From contig NZ_JIAI01000004.1 in assembly GCF_000620785.1 (NCBI RefSeq), positions 310,001 through 374,000 on the forward strand: DNA of 64,000 nt. The letters run 5' to 3'. A program made the position numbers and the translations under genes. Positions 7,097 through 15,629 of this stretch are shown here, one piece after another. Numbering within the stretch: the stretch's first letter is position 1; each line of letters begins with the position of its first letter. The DNA comes from Actinospineispora acaciae DSM 45401. GTDB taxonomy: Bacteria; Actinomycetota; Actinomycetes; Mycobacteriales; Pseudonocardiaceae. The notes beneath the pieces were generated by a model, which saw only the letters and a program-made list of their open reading frames with translations, ran no database searches and was not told the DNA's origin.

Positions 7097-8947
7097 TCAG
7101 GGGGTGTTCGACCGGGTGATCCGCCGCCGGCGGTGCGCGGCCATCCGGACCGGGGCGTCGGCCCACCCGTACCCGCCGTAGCCGCCGACGCGCTGGACGA
7201 GCAGGAAGAACACCCGCCCGCCCAGCAGCTCGGTGCTGGCCTGGAGGTACTCGCCGCCCCCGTTGCGGTCGTAGAGCACGCCGAGCTCGCGCATGGCCGC
7301 CAGCCGCCGGGGCTCCGGCGCGAACCGGGCGTCGAGGTCGTCGTAGTAGTTGTCCGGGATGGCGAGCAGCGGGGCGCCGAGTTCCCGGACCGCGCGGACG
7401 GTGGCGCACAGGTCGTCGGTGGCGAACGCGACGCACTGCGGGTCGGTGACGCCCGGCGCCCATTCCCCCCGGCGCAGCAGTGCGACGGACAGCGCGAGGC
7501 GCACCCGCCGCGCCTCGTCGGTGACCGCGCGGCTGCGCATCAGCCCGAACGGCGCGGCGAACTCCGCCTCCGGGTGCGCCCGCAGCCCGAGCACCGCGCC
7601 GTAGAACAGCGCGGCCTCGTCGAAGTAGTCGAACGGCTGGGTCAGGGCGATGTGGTCGATGCCGGTGATGCCCGCGCCGGCGCCCGCCGAGGCCCCGGTG
7701 GGTGGGAAGTCCGCGCGCCAGCCGGCCTCGGCGCTGGTCCGGCAGAAGAACACCGAGGTGCCGTCCGGGGCGGCCACGGCCGCGAGGTCGGCCTCGCCGG
7801 GACCCCGGGTGCGCGGCAGCACGGGCGCGCACAGCAGCTCCGCCCGGCGCGCGGAACCGGGCGGATCGGCCGACTCGACGGCCACCGCGCCGATCTCCGC
7901 CCGGTCCGGCCGGTCGGCGCTCGCGTTGAGCAGCACCCGCGCCTCGCCCTGTTCCCACAGCTCGACGGGCTTGCTCCGGTGCCGGCCGGTGCGGGCGAAG
8001 CCCAGTGCGGCGAGCAGCCCGGCGAACCGGGGTTGCGCAGCGTGGCCGACGCTCAGCTCGGCGAACGCGTGCCCGGACAGCTCGGGGGCCGGCGGCGCGC
8101 CGGGGCCGGTGGCCAGGTCGGGGCGGCGAGCGGCCACCGACTCGGTGAGCGCGAGCAGCGAGCGGCGGGCGTCCACGGCGGTGCGCACCGGGTCGGCCTG
8201 CCGGAACACGTCGTTGAAGACCTCCAGCGAGAGCGGTCCTTCGTAGCCGGCGGCGAGCACGGACTCGGTGAAGGTCACCAGGTCGAACGAGCCCTGGCCC
8301 GGGAACAGCCGGTGGTGGCGGCTCCACCGCAGCACGTCCATGGCCAGCCGGGGCGCGTCGGCGAGCTGCAGGAAGAACAGCTTCTCGGCCGGGATCGCGG
8401 CGATCGGGGCCGGGTCGTCGTCGCGGGAGAGGACGTGGAAGCTGTCCAGGCACAGCCCGAGCGCCGGGTGCCCGGCCCGCGCCACCACGTCCCAGGACCG
8501 CCGGTAGGTGTGCACCCACCGGCCCCAGGCCAGCGCCTCGTAGGCGACCCGGAGGCCTCGGGCGCCGGCCCGTTCGGCCAGCTCGCGCAGCTGCTCGGCC
8601 AGCCGGTTCAGGTCGGCCACCGCGTCCGGGGCCACCGAGGAGCAGACCAGCACGGTGTCCGCGCCCAGCTCGGCCATCAGGTCGAACTTGCGCTCGGCGC
8701 GGCGCAGGTTGGCCGCGTACCGGGTCGGGTCGGTGGAGTCGAAGTCCCGGAACGGCTGGTACAGCTCGATGCGCAGGCCCAGGTCCGCGCACCGCAAGCG
8801 CACCTCCGCCGGCGGCATCGGGGCCGCGACAAGGTCCGGCTCGAACACCTCGATCCCGTCGAACCCCGCGGTGGCCGCGGCGGCCAGCTTGTCCTCCAGC
8901 GTGCCGGACAGGCACACGGTAGCGATCGCGCACCTTTCACCGGGCAC
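7097..8947 (-). CDS. 3-dehydroshikimate dehydratase (QuiC-like), fused to HPPD-like VOC domain
   Basis: 616 residues. The N-terminal ~270 residues are a xylose-isomerase-like TIM barrel with metal ligands in the expected strands (IEVFEPD, VAYEALAWG, GLCLDSFHVLSR and SLEVFND). The C-terminal half contains a vicinal-oxygen-chelate region with ITGIDHIALTQP, as in 4-hydroxyphenylpyruvate dioxygenase. This two-part layout is that of bacterial QuiC enzymes, which dehydrate 3-dehydroshikimate to protocatechuate. It overlaps the shikimate dehydrogenase by 11 nt, supporting a quinate/shikimate catabolic role. No ring-cleavage genes are in the window. Confidence 0.82.
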   Translation of the reverse strand: MPGERCAIATVCLSGTLEDKLAAAATAGFDGIEVFEPDLVAAPMPPAEVRLRCADLGLRIELYQPFRDFDSTDPTRYAANLRRAERKFDLMAELGADTVLVCSSVAPDAVADLNRLAEQLRELAERAGARGLRVAYEALAWGRWVHTYRRSWDVVARAGHPALGLCLDSFHVLSRDDDPAPIAAIPAEKLFFLQLADAPRLAMDVLRWSRHHRLFPGQGSFDLVTFTESVLAAGYEGPLSLEVFNDVFRQADPVRTAVDARRSLLALTESVAARRPDLATGPGAPPAPELSGHAFAELSVGHAAQPRFAGLLAALGFARTGRHRSKPVELWEQGEARVLLNASADRPDRAEIGAVAVESADPPGSARRAELLCAPVLPRTRGPGEADLAAVAAPDGTSVFFCRTSAEAGWRADFPPTGASAGAGAGITGIDHIALTQPFDYFDEAALFYGAVLGLRAHPEAEFAAPFGLMRSRAVTDEARRVRLALSVALLRRGEWAPGVTDPQCVAFATDDLCATVRAVRELGAPLLAIPDNYYDDLDARFAPEPRRLAAMRELGVLYDRNGGGEYLQASTELLGGRVFFLLVQRVGGYGGYGWADAPVRMAAHRRRRITRSNTP

Positions 8948-9806
8948 GGGAGGCCTCCTCGGCGAAGTGGCGCAGCATTCGGCACCGGTCCGGCGGGGTG
9001 CCGGTGAACAGCTCGAACGCGTCGGCCGCCTGGTGCACCGCCATCCGGCCGCCGTCCAGGGTCCGGCAGCCCCGCGCCCGGGCCGCGCGCAGCAGCTCGG
9101 TGCGCAGCGGGCGGTAGACCAGGTCGGCCACCCACAGCGGGGGGCGCAGCAGCTCGGGCCGCAGCGCGGTGCCGGGGGTGCCGGCCATGCCGGTCGGGGT
9201 GGCGTGCACCAAGCCGTCCGCGCCGTTCAGCCGTTCGCCAAGCTCGGCCCCGGCCTCGACGGCCCGCGCGGCACGCTCGCCGAACCGGCGCCGCAGCCGC
9301 CCGGCCAGCGCGCCCGCCCTGCCGTGATCCACGTCCACCACCTCCAGGTCGGACGTACCCGCCGCCAGCAGCGCGTATCCCGCCGCCGCGCCCGCCCCGC
9401 CGGCCCCGAGCAGCACCACGCGGCGCTGCGCGGCGCCGGCCAGCCCGGTGCGCACCGCCCGCGCGAAGCCGGTGACGTCCGTGTTGTGCCCCACCGCGCG
9501 GCCGCCGTCGAACACCACCGTGTTCACCGCGCCGACCGCCTCGGCGTCCGCCGACAACGAGTCCAGGTGCTCGACGACCAGCTGCTTGCAGGGGTGCGTG
9601 ATGTTCAGCCCGCGATAACCCTCGGCCAGGGCGCGCACCAGTAGCCCGCCGACCCCGCGAGCCGGCACCCCCAGCACGTCCAGGTCCAGCAGCCGGTACC
9701 GGTACCGCAGGCCGAGCGCCGTCGCCTCCCGCTCGTGCAGCGACGGACTGAGCGACGGGCCGATCCCGCGCCCGACCAGGCCGACCAGGTACTCCGCCAC
9801 GGCCAC
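8937..9806 (-). CDS. Shikimate/quinate dehydrogenase family protein
   Basis: 289 residues, AroE family. N-terminal substrate domain with GIGPSLSPSLHE (the SxS shikimate-binding motif), NITHPCKQ with the catalytic lysine, then DAEAVGAVNTVVF; the Rossmann nucleotide-binding motif is LLGAGGAGAAAGYAL. It oxidises or reduces shikimate/dehydroshikimate with NAD(P). Its operon with a QuiC-like dehydratase and the divergent TetR and shikimate-type transporter point to catabolism rather than aromatic amino-acid biosynthesis. The start ATG follows GGAG. Confidence 0.86.
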   Translation of the reverse strand: MAVAEYLVGLVGRGIGPSLSPSLHEREATALGLRYRYRLLDLDVLGVPARGVGGLLVRALAEGYRGLNITHPCKQLVVEHLDSLSADAEAVGAVNTVVFDGGRAVGHNTDVTGFARAVRTGLAGAAQRRVVLLGAGGAGAAAGYALLAAGTSDLEVVDVDHGRAGALAGRLRRRFGERAARAVEAGAELGERLNGADGLVHATPTGMAGTPGTALRPELLRPPLWVADLVYRPLRTELLRAARARGCRTLDGGRMAVHQAADAFELFTGTPPDRCRMLRHFAEEASRAR

Positions 9807-9813
9807 TCCAGCT

Positions 9814-9838
9814 TAATGTACGGACTAGTTAGTTATAC
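9814..9838. promoter_or_regulatory. TetR operator candidate, dehydrogenase side
   Basis: Read on the minus strand this is TAACTAACTAGT followed three bases later by TACATTA. The same pair of blocks with the same spacing occurs upstream of the transporter at 10658-10679. It ends 7 nt before the dehydrogenase start, so it overlaps the probable -10. Confidence 0.65.
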
Positions 9839-9934
9839 CGGACGACACCGCGGCACGAAAGCCGCGCGCCCGACAACCCCTGGCACCCCGGCGGCCTACA
9901 GTCAGCGGGTCGGCACGTCACCCGGGGAGGAGCC

Positions 9935-10597
9935 GTGGCAGTACCCGCCGCCGAGCCGTCGGGGGCACCGCGCCAGCGCGACCCGGAGCGCACCCGGGCG
10001 GAGATCCTGGACGTGGCCACCTCGGAGTTCGCCGAGCAGGGCTACACCGGAGCCCGGGTGGACGAGATCGCCGCCAAGACGCGCACCACGAAGCGGATGA
10101 TCTACTACTACTTCGGCAGCAAGGAGGGCCTCTACCTGGCGGTGCTGGAGCGGGCCTACGCCGGCATCCGCGCGCTGGAGCGGACCCTCGACGTCGAGCA
10201 CCTGGAGCCGACCGCCGCGATCCGCCAGCTCGCCGAGCTCACCTTCGACCACCACGAGTCGCACCCGGAGTTCATCCGGCTGGTCAGCATCGAGAACATC
10301 CACCACGCCAAGCACCTGGCCCGCTCGCCCATCCTGTCCGGGCTGGCCGACCCCGCCGTGGACGTGCTCGCCCGCATCCTGCGCCGGGGCCGCGCCTCGG
10401 GGGTGTTCCGCGACGATGTGGACGCCCTGGACATCCACCTCGTGATCAGCGCCTTCTGCGTGTTCCGCACCGCCAACCGGCACACCTTCTCGGCGATCTT
10501 CCGTCGCGACCCGCTGGATCCGGACCGCCGCGAGCACTACCGGCGACTGGTCGGCGACCTGGTGGTGGACCACCTCACCGCGCGCCGGCCGAGCTGA
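9935..10597 (+). CDS. TetR-family regulator of the shikimate module
   Basis: 220 residues from a GTG with GGAGGAG upstream. N-terminal TetR helix-turn-helix (ERTRAEILDVATSEFAEQGY, then VDEIAAKTRTTKRMIYYYFGSKEGLY), followed by an all-helical ligand domain. It is encoded between the dehydrogenase/dehydratase operon (divergent) and the transporter (same strand). Two near-identical operator candidates flank it, one before each target, so it probably represses both and responds to a pathway intermediate. Confidence 0.9.
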   Translation: MAVPAAEPSGAPRQRDPERTRAEILDVATSEFAEQGYTGARVDEIAAKTRTTKRMIYYYFGSKEGLYLAVLERAYAGIRALERTLDVEHLEPTAAIRQLAELTFDHHESHPEFIRLVSIENIHHAKHLARSPILSGLADPAVDVLARILRRGRASGVFRDDVDALDIHLVISAFCVFRTANRHTFSAIFRRDPLDPDRREHYRRLVGDLVVDHLTARRPS

Positions 10598-10652
10598 ATC
10601 CGTCGCGCGGGGTTGACACCGCCGGCCCGGGGCCTCACGATGCGTTCGCCGC

Positions 10653-10680
10653 GTATGTAACTAACTAGTTCATACATTAG
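10653..10680. promoter_or_regulatory. TetR operator candidate, transporter side
   Basis: TAACTAACTAGT (10658-10669) followed by TACATTA (10673-10679), matching the site at 9814-9838 in 20 of 22 positions including spacing. Outer arms TATG/CATA add symmetry. It lies 12 nt before the transporter GTG and just before its GGAGG ribosome-binding site. Confidence 0.65.
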
Positions 10681-10691
10681 GGAGGCCAACG

Positions 10692-12047
10692 GTGACCTCG
10701 GACGGCAGCGTCACTCCATCACCCCCCACCGCCCCGGCCACCACCACCTCGGGTGAGCCGCGCAAGGCGGCCGCCGCCGCGTGGATCGGCAGCGCCCTGG
10801 AGTACTACGACTTCTTCATCTACGGCACCGCCGCCGCGCTGGTCTTCGGCAAGGTGTTCTTCCCGTCCTCCTCGCCCGCGACCGGCACGCTGCTCGCGCT
10901 GGCCAGCTTCGGCGTCGGCTACGTGGCGCGCCCGGTCAGCGCGGTGTTCGTCGGCCACATCGGCGACCGGCTCGGCCGCAAGACGGTGCTGGTCGCCACC
11001 CTGCTGCTGATGGGTGTCAGCACCTTCCTGGTCGGCTGCCTGCCGACGTACGGCCAGGTCGGCGTGCTCGCGCCCGCGCTGCTGGTGGCGCTGCGGCTGC
11101 TGCAGGGGCTGTCCGCGGCGGGCGAGCAGGCCGGCGCGAACTCGATGAGCCTGGAGCACGCCCCCGAGCACCGCCGGGCCTACTTCACCAGCTTCACCCT
11201 CAGCGGCACGCAGGCCGGGCAGATCCTGGCCACCGCCGTGTTCCTGCCGGTCGCGCTGCTGCCGGAGCCCGCGCTGCTGTCGTGGGGCTGGCGGCTGCCG
11301 TTCTGGCTCAGCGCGCTGGTCGTCGTCACCGGTTTCGTGATCCGCCGAACGCTGGCCGAGACACCGGTCTTCCAGCGCGAGAGCGCGACCGACAGCGTCG
11401 CCAGGCTGCCGGTCGCGGAGCTGCTCCGGGACCACTGGGCCGGGGTGCTGCGGGTGGTGGTGGCCGCCATGGTCGCCTCGGTGAGCACGATCTTCAGCGT
11501 GTGGGCGCTGTCCTACGCGGTCAACACCGCGCGGCTGGCCAGCTCGGCGATGCTCTGGGTCGGCGTGCTGGCCAACGCCGTGGCGCTGCTCGCGATCCCG
11601 CTGCTGGCCGGCCTCGCCGACCGGGTCGGGCGCAGGCCGGTGTTCATCGCGGGCGCGCTGGGCAGCGGGGCGCTGGTGTTCGGGTACCTGTGGTCGATCT
11701 CGGCCGGCAGCTATCCCCTGGTCCTCGCGGTGGGCATCCTGCTGTCCGGCGTCGTCTACAGCGCGGCCAACGGCGTCTGGCCCGCCTTCTACGCCGAGAT
11801 GTTCCCGGCCAGGGTGCGCCTGTCCGGGCTCGCCATCGGCACCCAGCTCGGGTTCGCGATCGGCGGCTTCGCGCCGACGGTCGCGAGCGTGCTGGCCGGC
11901 CCCGGCGCCGGCGGCTGGGTCCCGGTTGCGATCTTCACCGCGGCGCTCTGCCTGGCCTCGGCGCTCGCGGCCGGCACCGCGCGGGAGACCTTCCGGGTGC
12001 CGACCCACCAGCTGGGCGCTCAGCGCGCCGCCGGCCTGCTCTCGTGA
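10692..12047 (+). CDS. MFS transporter, MHS family (shikimate/aromatic acid type)
   Basis: 451 residues from a GTG with GGAGG 7 nt upstream. Metabolite:H+ symporter family: first helix WIGSALEYYDFFIYG, a signature of ShiA/KgtP/ProP relatives, and the basic loop GDRLGRK. Twelve hydrophobic segments fit the family length. Placement after the TetR gene and the shared operator suggest import of shikimate, quinate or a related acid. Its end overlaps the convergent TetR gene by 28 nt. Confidence 0.87.
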   Translation: MTSDGSVTPSPPTAPATTTSGEPRKAAAAAWIGSALEYYDFFIYGTAAALVFGKVFFPSSSPATGTLLALASFGVGYVARPVSAVFVGHIGDRLGRKTVLVATLLLMGVSTFLVGCLPTYGQVGVLAPALLVALRLLQGLSAAGEQAGANSMSLEHAPEHRRAYFTSFTLSGTQAGQILATAVFLPVALLPEPALLSWGWRLPFWLSALVVVTGFVIRRTLAETPVFQRESATDSVARLPVAELLRDHWAGVLRVVVAAMVASVSTIFSVWALSYAVNTARLASSAMLWVGVLANAVALLAIPLLAGLADRVGRRPVFIAGALGSGALVFGYLWSISAGSYPLVLAVGILLSGVVYSAANGVWPAFYAEMFPARVRLSGLAIGTQLGFAIGGFAPTVASVLAGPGAGGWVPVAIFTAALCLASALAAGTARETFRVPTHQLGAQRAAGLLS

Positions 12048-12655
12048 AGGGCACCGGCCGGCAGGCCGACCTCGTGCTCGACGGTCTCCCAGCCGAGGTC
12101 GCCGATGTCGTCGTAGATCGTGTCGGTCTTCCGCATGGACAGCTGGACCAGGATGCCGTCGAAGAGGACGAGGATCCGGTGCGCGCTCACGGCCGGGTCG
12201 GCCAGCTCGAAGACGCCCTCGGCGATGCCCCTGGCCAGCAGGTCGCGCAACAGCTCCTGGTCCGCGCGCATCTGCCGGTCGACCTCGGCGGCCAGGCCCT
12301 GGCGTCTCGGCGCGGCGATCCACGCGCTCATCCAGAGCCGGGCCACGGTGGGGCGGCGCGGGTGCCGCATGCCGCGCAGCAGGTAGGCGCGCAGGGCCGG
12401 TAGCGGCTCCAGCGGGGCGGTCTCGCGCCGGCACTCGTCGCGCTCCTCGTCCGCGAAGTGGCGGAACGCCGCGATGATCAGCTCTTCGGTGGTCGCGAAG
12501 TAGTGGTGCACCAGCCCGGACGTGACGCCCATCGCGGCGGCCACATCGCGCGAGGTCACCCTGTCCAGGCCGATCGCCTCGGCGAGCTCGATGGCCGTGT
12601 CGACGATCTCCTGCCGGCGCTCCCCCGGCTGCCTGCGGCTGCGTCCTCCGGCCAT
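12020..12655 (-). CDS. TetR-family regulator (BetI-like)
   Basis: 211 residues from ATG 12655; an earlier ATG at 12691 would add 12 residues. Helix-turn-helix at the N-terminus: GERRQEIVDTAIELAEAIG, then RVTSRDVAAAMGVTSGLVHHYF; the C-terminal domain resembles the BetI/TetR_C_6 type (ALRAYLLRGM...RLWMSAWIAAPR). Divergent from the NCS1 permease operon with a 106-nt intergenic region that holds a clean inverted repeat, so it probably represses that operon. Confidence 0.87.
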   Translation of the reverse strand: MAGGRSRRQPGERRQEIVDTAIELAEAIGLDRVTSRDVAAAMGVTSGLVHHYFATTEELIIAAFRHFADEERDECRRETAPLEPLPALRAYLLRGMRHPRRPTVARLWMSAWIAAPRRQGLAAEVDRQMRADQELLRDLLARGIAEGVFELADPAVSAHRILVLFDGILVQLSMRKTDTIYDDIGDLGWETVEHEVGLPAGALHESRPAAR

Positions 12656-12720
12656 CCCGCCAGCATATTGACGGTCACGGCCCGTTGACATGCACCCAGG
12701 CCCTCGTATTGACTATGTGC

Positions 12721-12735
12721 TCAACAGCTTGTTGA
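12721..12735. promoter_or_regulatory. TetR operator candidate before the NCS1 operon
   Basis: TCAACA-GCT-TGTTGA is a perfect 6+3+6 inverted repeat in the divergent promoter, 26 nt before the permease start; TCAA and TTGA half-sites recur on both sides. Confidence 0.6.
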
Positions 12736-12761
12736 CCATCTGCTCAATAGAGGAGTCGACG

Positions 12762-14186
12762 ATGCCTCCACGCGTTCGGCAGGAGCCCGCGGCCGGGGCT
12801 CGGGCCGTCGACGAGTTCGGCAGGATCGAGAGCCGGGGGATCGACCACATCCCGGAGGCGGACCGGCACGGACGGCCGCGCGAGCTGTTCGCGGTGTGGC
12901 TGGCGTCCAACACCACGTACCTCTACATCCTGCTCGGCGGCGCGCTGGTCGTGCTGGGGCTCTCGCCGGCGCAGGCGTTCGGCGTGCTCCTGCTCGGCAA
13001 CCTGTTCTGGGCGCTGGTGGGGACGCTGGCGATCAGCGGCCCGGCCTCCGGCACGCCGGGCTCGATCGTCACCCGCGCGATGTACGGGGTGCGGGGGAAC
13101 CGGGTGGTCGGGGCGGGCATCAACTGGCTGACCTGTATCGCGTACGAGGGCCTCAACCTGGCCGTGGGATCGCTGGCCGGTTTCGCGCTGGTCGAGTCCG
13201 CGGGGGTGCATGCCACGGTTGCGGTGAAGGTTATGGTCGCGGCGGCGATCGGGTTGGCGACTTTCGCGCTCAGTCTTTACGGACACGCGACGATCGTGCG
13301 TTTCAGTTCCTTCTTCACGGTCGCGCTCGGCGGGTGTGTGCTGGTTCTCGGCGGTTTTGTAGTGACGCGGGCCTCCGCGCAGCCGGCCGGTTTCACGCCG
13401 TTGCACGGGACAGCGCTGTGGGTGGCGGTGTTCACCGGTTTCACGCTGATCGCGGCGGCGCCGCTGTCCTGGGGAAACGGCGCGGACTACGCCCGTTACC
13501 TGCCGGCGGACTGTTCGAGGTGGCGGGTTGCATTGTTCACCGCGGGCGGCGGCTGGCTGGCCGCGATGGTGCTCGGCGGAATCGGGATCCTGGCCGGAAC
13601 GGTGGTCGACATGACCGACCCGCAGGAAACGATGCGCGCGATCCTGCCGCCCTGGTTCTACACGGTTTTCCTGCTCGCGCTGGTGTGCGGCTCGATCACG
13701 AACAACGTGCTCACCACGTATTCGTCCGGATTGTGTCTACAGTCGCTCGGAGTGGGGGCGAGCCGGGCGCGGACGGTGGTCATCGACGCGGTGCTGGGTG
13801 GCGCGCTGTGCGCCTATGCGCTGGCCGCGTCCACGTTCCTGGGCACGATGAGCGACCTGCTCGCGCTCACCGTGACCTTCCTGGGACCGTTGCTGGCGAT
13901 CTACGCCACGGACATCGCGTTGCGGCGCAACCGCTACGACGGGCCGGCGCTGCACGACGAACGCCCCGGCGGCCCGTTCTGGTACCGCAACGGGGTCAAC
14001 TGGGCCGGCACGTCCGCGCTCCTCGCCGGCACCGCGGCGGCGGCGCTGTGCGTCAACACCAAGGTGTTCACCGGCCCGGTCGCCTCCGCCCTGGCCGGCG
14101 CGGACGTCTGCACGATCGCCGGGCCGCTGGTGGCGGTGGTCGTCTACGTGCTCGCCGGCAGGCGCCGAGTGGTGACCGCCCGGTGA
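12762..14186 (+). CDS. NCS1-family permease (purine/cytosine/allantoin type)
   Basis: 474 residues from the ATG preceded by GAGGAG. Cytoplasmic-membrane symporter for nucleobases, hydantoins, allantoin or related heterocycles. The family pattern is clear: an N-terminal RGIDHIPEADR stretch, the first helix WLASNTTYLYILLGG, and GPASGTPGSIVTRAMYGVRGN in the loop after helix 2. About 12 helices. It is translationally coupled to a metallo-hydrolase (GTGA overlap) and then a cysteine hydrolase (ATGA overlap), so the imported compound is probably opened hydrolytically in two steps. Confidence 0.85.
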   Translation: MPPRVRQEPAAGARAVDEFGRIESRGIDHIPEADRHGRPRELFAVWLASNTTYLYILLGGALVVLGLSPAQAFGVLLLGNLFWALVGTLAISGPASGTPGSIVTRAMYGVRGNRVVGAGINWLTCIAYEGLNLAVGSLAGFALVESAGVHATVAVKVMVAAAIGLATFALSLYGHATIVRFSSFFTVALGGCVLVLGGFVVTRASAQPAGFTPLHGTALWVAVFTGFTLIAAAPLSWGNGADYARYLPADCSRWRVALFTAGGGWLAAMVLGGIGILAGTVVDMTDPQETMRAILPPWFYTVFLLALVCGSITNNVLTTYSSGLCLQSLGVGASRARTVVIDAVLGGALCAYALAASTFLGTMSDLLALTVTFLGPLLAIYATDIALRRNRYDGPALHDERPGGPFWYRNGVNWAGTSALLAGTAAAALCVNTKVFTGPVASALAGADVCTIAGPLVAVVVYVLAGRRRVVTAR

Positions 14187-14947
14187 GCGCGCGGTCCCTG
14201 CCCGTCGCCGAGGAGTGGTTCCGCGCGGTCCGGGTCGACGACGCGATCACCGTGATCGACGAACCGCACGTGCACCCGTTCCTGCGGGCCAACATCTGGC
14301 ACATCCGGGGCAGTACCGGCGACGTGGTCATCGACTGCGGGCTCGGCGTGGTTCCGCTGCGGCCGGCGTTCCCCGAGCTGCTCGGCGGCGACCCGACGCT
14401 GCTGCTGACCCACGCGCACCTGGACCACATGGGCTCCGCGCACGAGTTCGACAGCCGCTGGGCGCACCCGCTCGAGCCGGTGGCGGCGCCGCTTCCGGGC
14501 ACGCTCGACGCGAGGGCGCTGGCCGCGACCCTCGGCATGGGACCGGTGACCGACCCGTCGATGCCCGAGCTGTTCATCGACGCCGTGCCGTTCGAGTCCT
14601 ACCGACCCGGCGACTACCGGCTGCGCCCGGCCGCCGCCACCCGGGCGCTTTCCGACGGCATGCGCATCGATCTTGGTGACCGGGCGCTGTCCGTGCTCCA
14701 CCTGCCCGGCCACACCCCCGGCAGCGTCGCGTTCTACGACGAACAGAACGCGGCGCTGTTCTCCGGCGACGTGATCTATGACGACGAGCTGCTCGACGAG
14801 CTGGAGGGCTCGAGCGTGCCCGACTACCTGTCGAGCCTGGCCCGGCTGCGCGAGCTGCCCATCGACACCGTCCACCCCGGCCACGGCCCGAGCTTCGACG
14901 GCGGCCGGTTGCACGAGCTCATCGACGCCTACACCCGAGGAAAATGA
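14183..14947 (+). CDS. MBL-fold metallo-hydrolase
   Basis: 254 residues from a GTG that overlaps the permease stop by 4 nt. Metallo-beta-lactamase fold with the metal motif THAHLDHMG (residues about 76-84), further ligands in HLPGHTPGS and FSGDVIYDD, and the terminal PGHGP. Such enzymes hydrolyse esters, lactones, cyclic amides or thioesters. The position between an NCS1 importer and an isochorismatase-type hydrolase suggests ring opening of an imported heterocycle; the substrate is inferred only from context. Confidence 0.85.
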   Translation: MSARSLPVAEEWFRAVRVDDAITVIDEPHVHPFLRANIWHIRGSTGDVVIDCGLGVVPLRPAFPELLGGDPTLLLTHAHLDHMGSAHEFDSRWAHPLEPVAAPLPGTLDARALAATLGMGPVTDPSMPELFIDAVPFESYRPGDYRLRPAAATRALSDGMRIDLGDRALSVLHLPGHTPGSVAFYDEQNAALFSGDVIYDDELLDELEGSSVPDYLSSLARLRELPIDTVHPGHGPSFDGGRLHELIDAYTRGK

Positions 14948-15537
14948 CCATGCCGCTGCTCGACGCGGGCCAGAGCCTGCTCCTCGTGATCGACGCGCAG
15001 CCTGGGTTCTATACGACCCAGGAAGGATTCGACAGCGTGCTGTTCGACGCCACCCTCGCGCGCATTTCCTGGGTCGCCGGGGTGGCCGCTTCGTTGAACG
15101 TCCCCGCCGTGGTCACCGAGGAGGACGCCGCCCGCAACGGCCCCACCGCGCCGTCCGTCGTGGACCGGCTCCCGGACGCCACGCCGGTGTTCGCCAAGGT
15201 GGCCTTCGCCGTACCGGACAACCCCGAGATCCTGGACGCCGTGAGCGGGTCAGGGAGGACCACGGCCGTGCTCGTCGGTTTGGAGACGGACGTGTGCGTC
15301 GCGCACTCGGCCCTGCGCCTGCGGGATATGGGCTGGCGGGTGGTGGCCGTCGACGACGCCGTCTATTCGCCCGCGCGGGCGCACCACAACGGCCTGCGAC
15401 GGATGGCCGCCAGCGGTGTCGAGCTGTTGTCCGCGAAGGAGCTGTTCTACGACTGGCTGCGATCGTTCCCCCGGTCCCGCGAGTTCCACCGCGACCACCC
15501 GGCCCTCACGCCCCCACCGCCGGGGATCGTGCTCTGA
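14944..15537 (+). CDS. Isochorismatase-family cysteine hydrolase
   Basis: 197 residues, overlapping the upstream stop as ATGA. The catalytic triad of this alpha/beta amidohydrolase family is present: Asp17 in LLVIDAQPGF, Lys85 in VFAKVAF and Cys118 in ETDVCVAHS. Relatives hydrolyse carbamoyl groups (N-carbamoylsarcosine, ureidoacrylate) or nicotinamide-like amides. As the third gene of the NCS1 operon it would fit removal of a carbamoyl or amide group after ring opening. Function beyond family level is inference. Confidence 0.88.
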   Translation: MTMPLLDAGQSLLLVIDAQPGFYTTQEGFDSVLFDATLARISWVAGVAASLNVPAVVTEEDAARNGPTAPSVVDRLPDATPVFAKVAFAVPDNPEILDAVSGSGRTTAVLVGLETDVCVAHSALRLRDMGWRVVAVDDAVYSPARAHHNGLRRMAASGVELLSAKELFYDWLRSFPRSREFHRDHPALTPPPPGIVL

Positions 15538-15629
15538 TCCTGTGCCGCCCGGCCCAGCGTGTCAGCAGGCATCTGCCAACACCCCGAACGGTGCAATCGC
15601 CAGCCGTTACTTCGCTATGGTTGGCCAAC

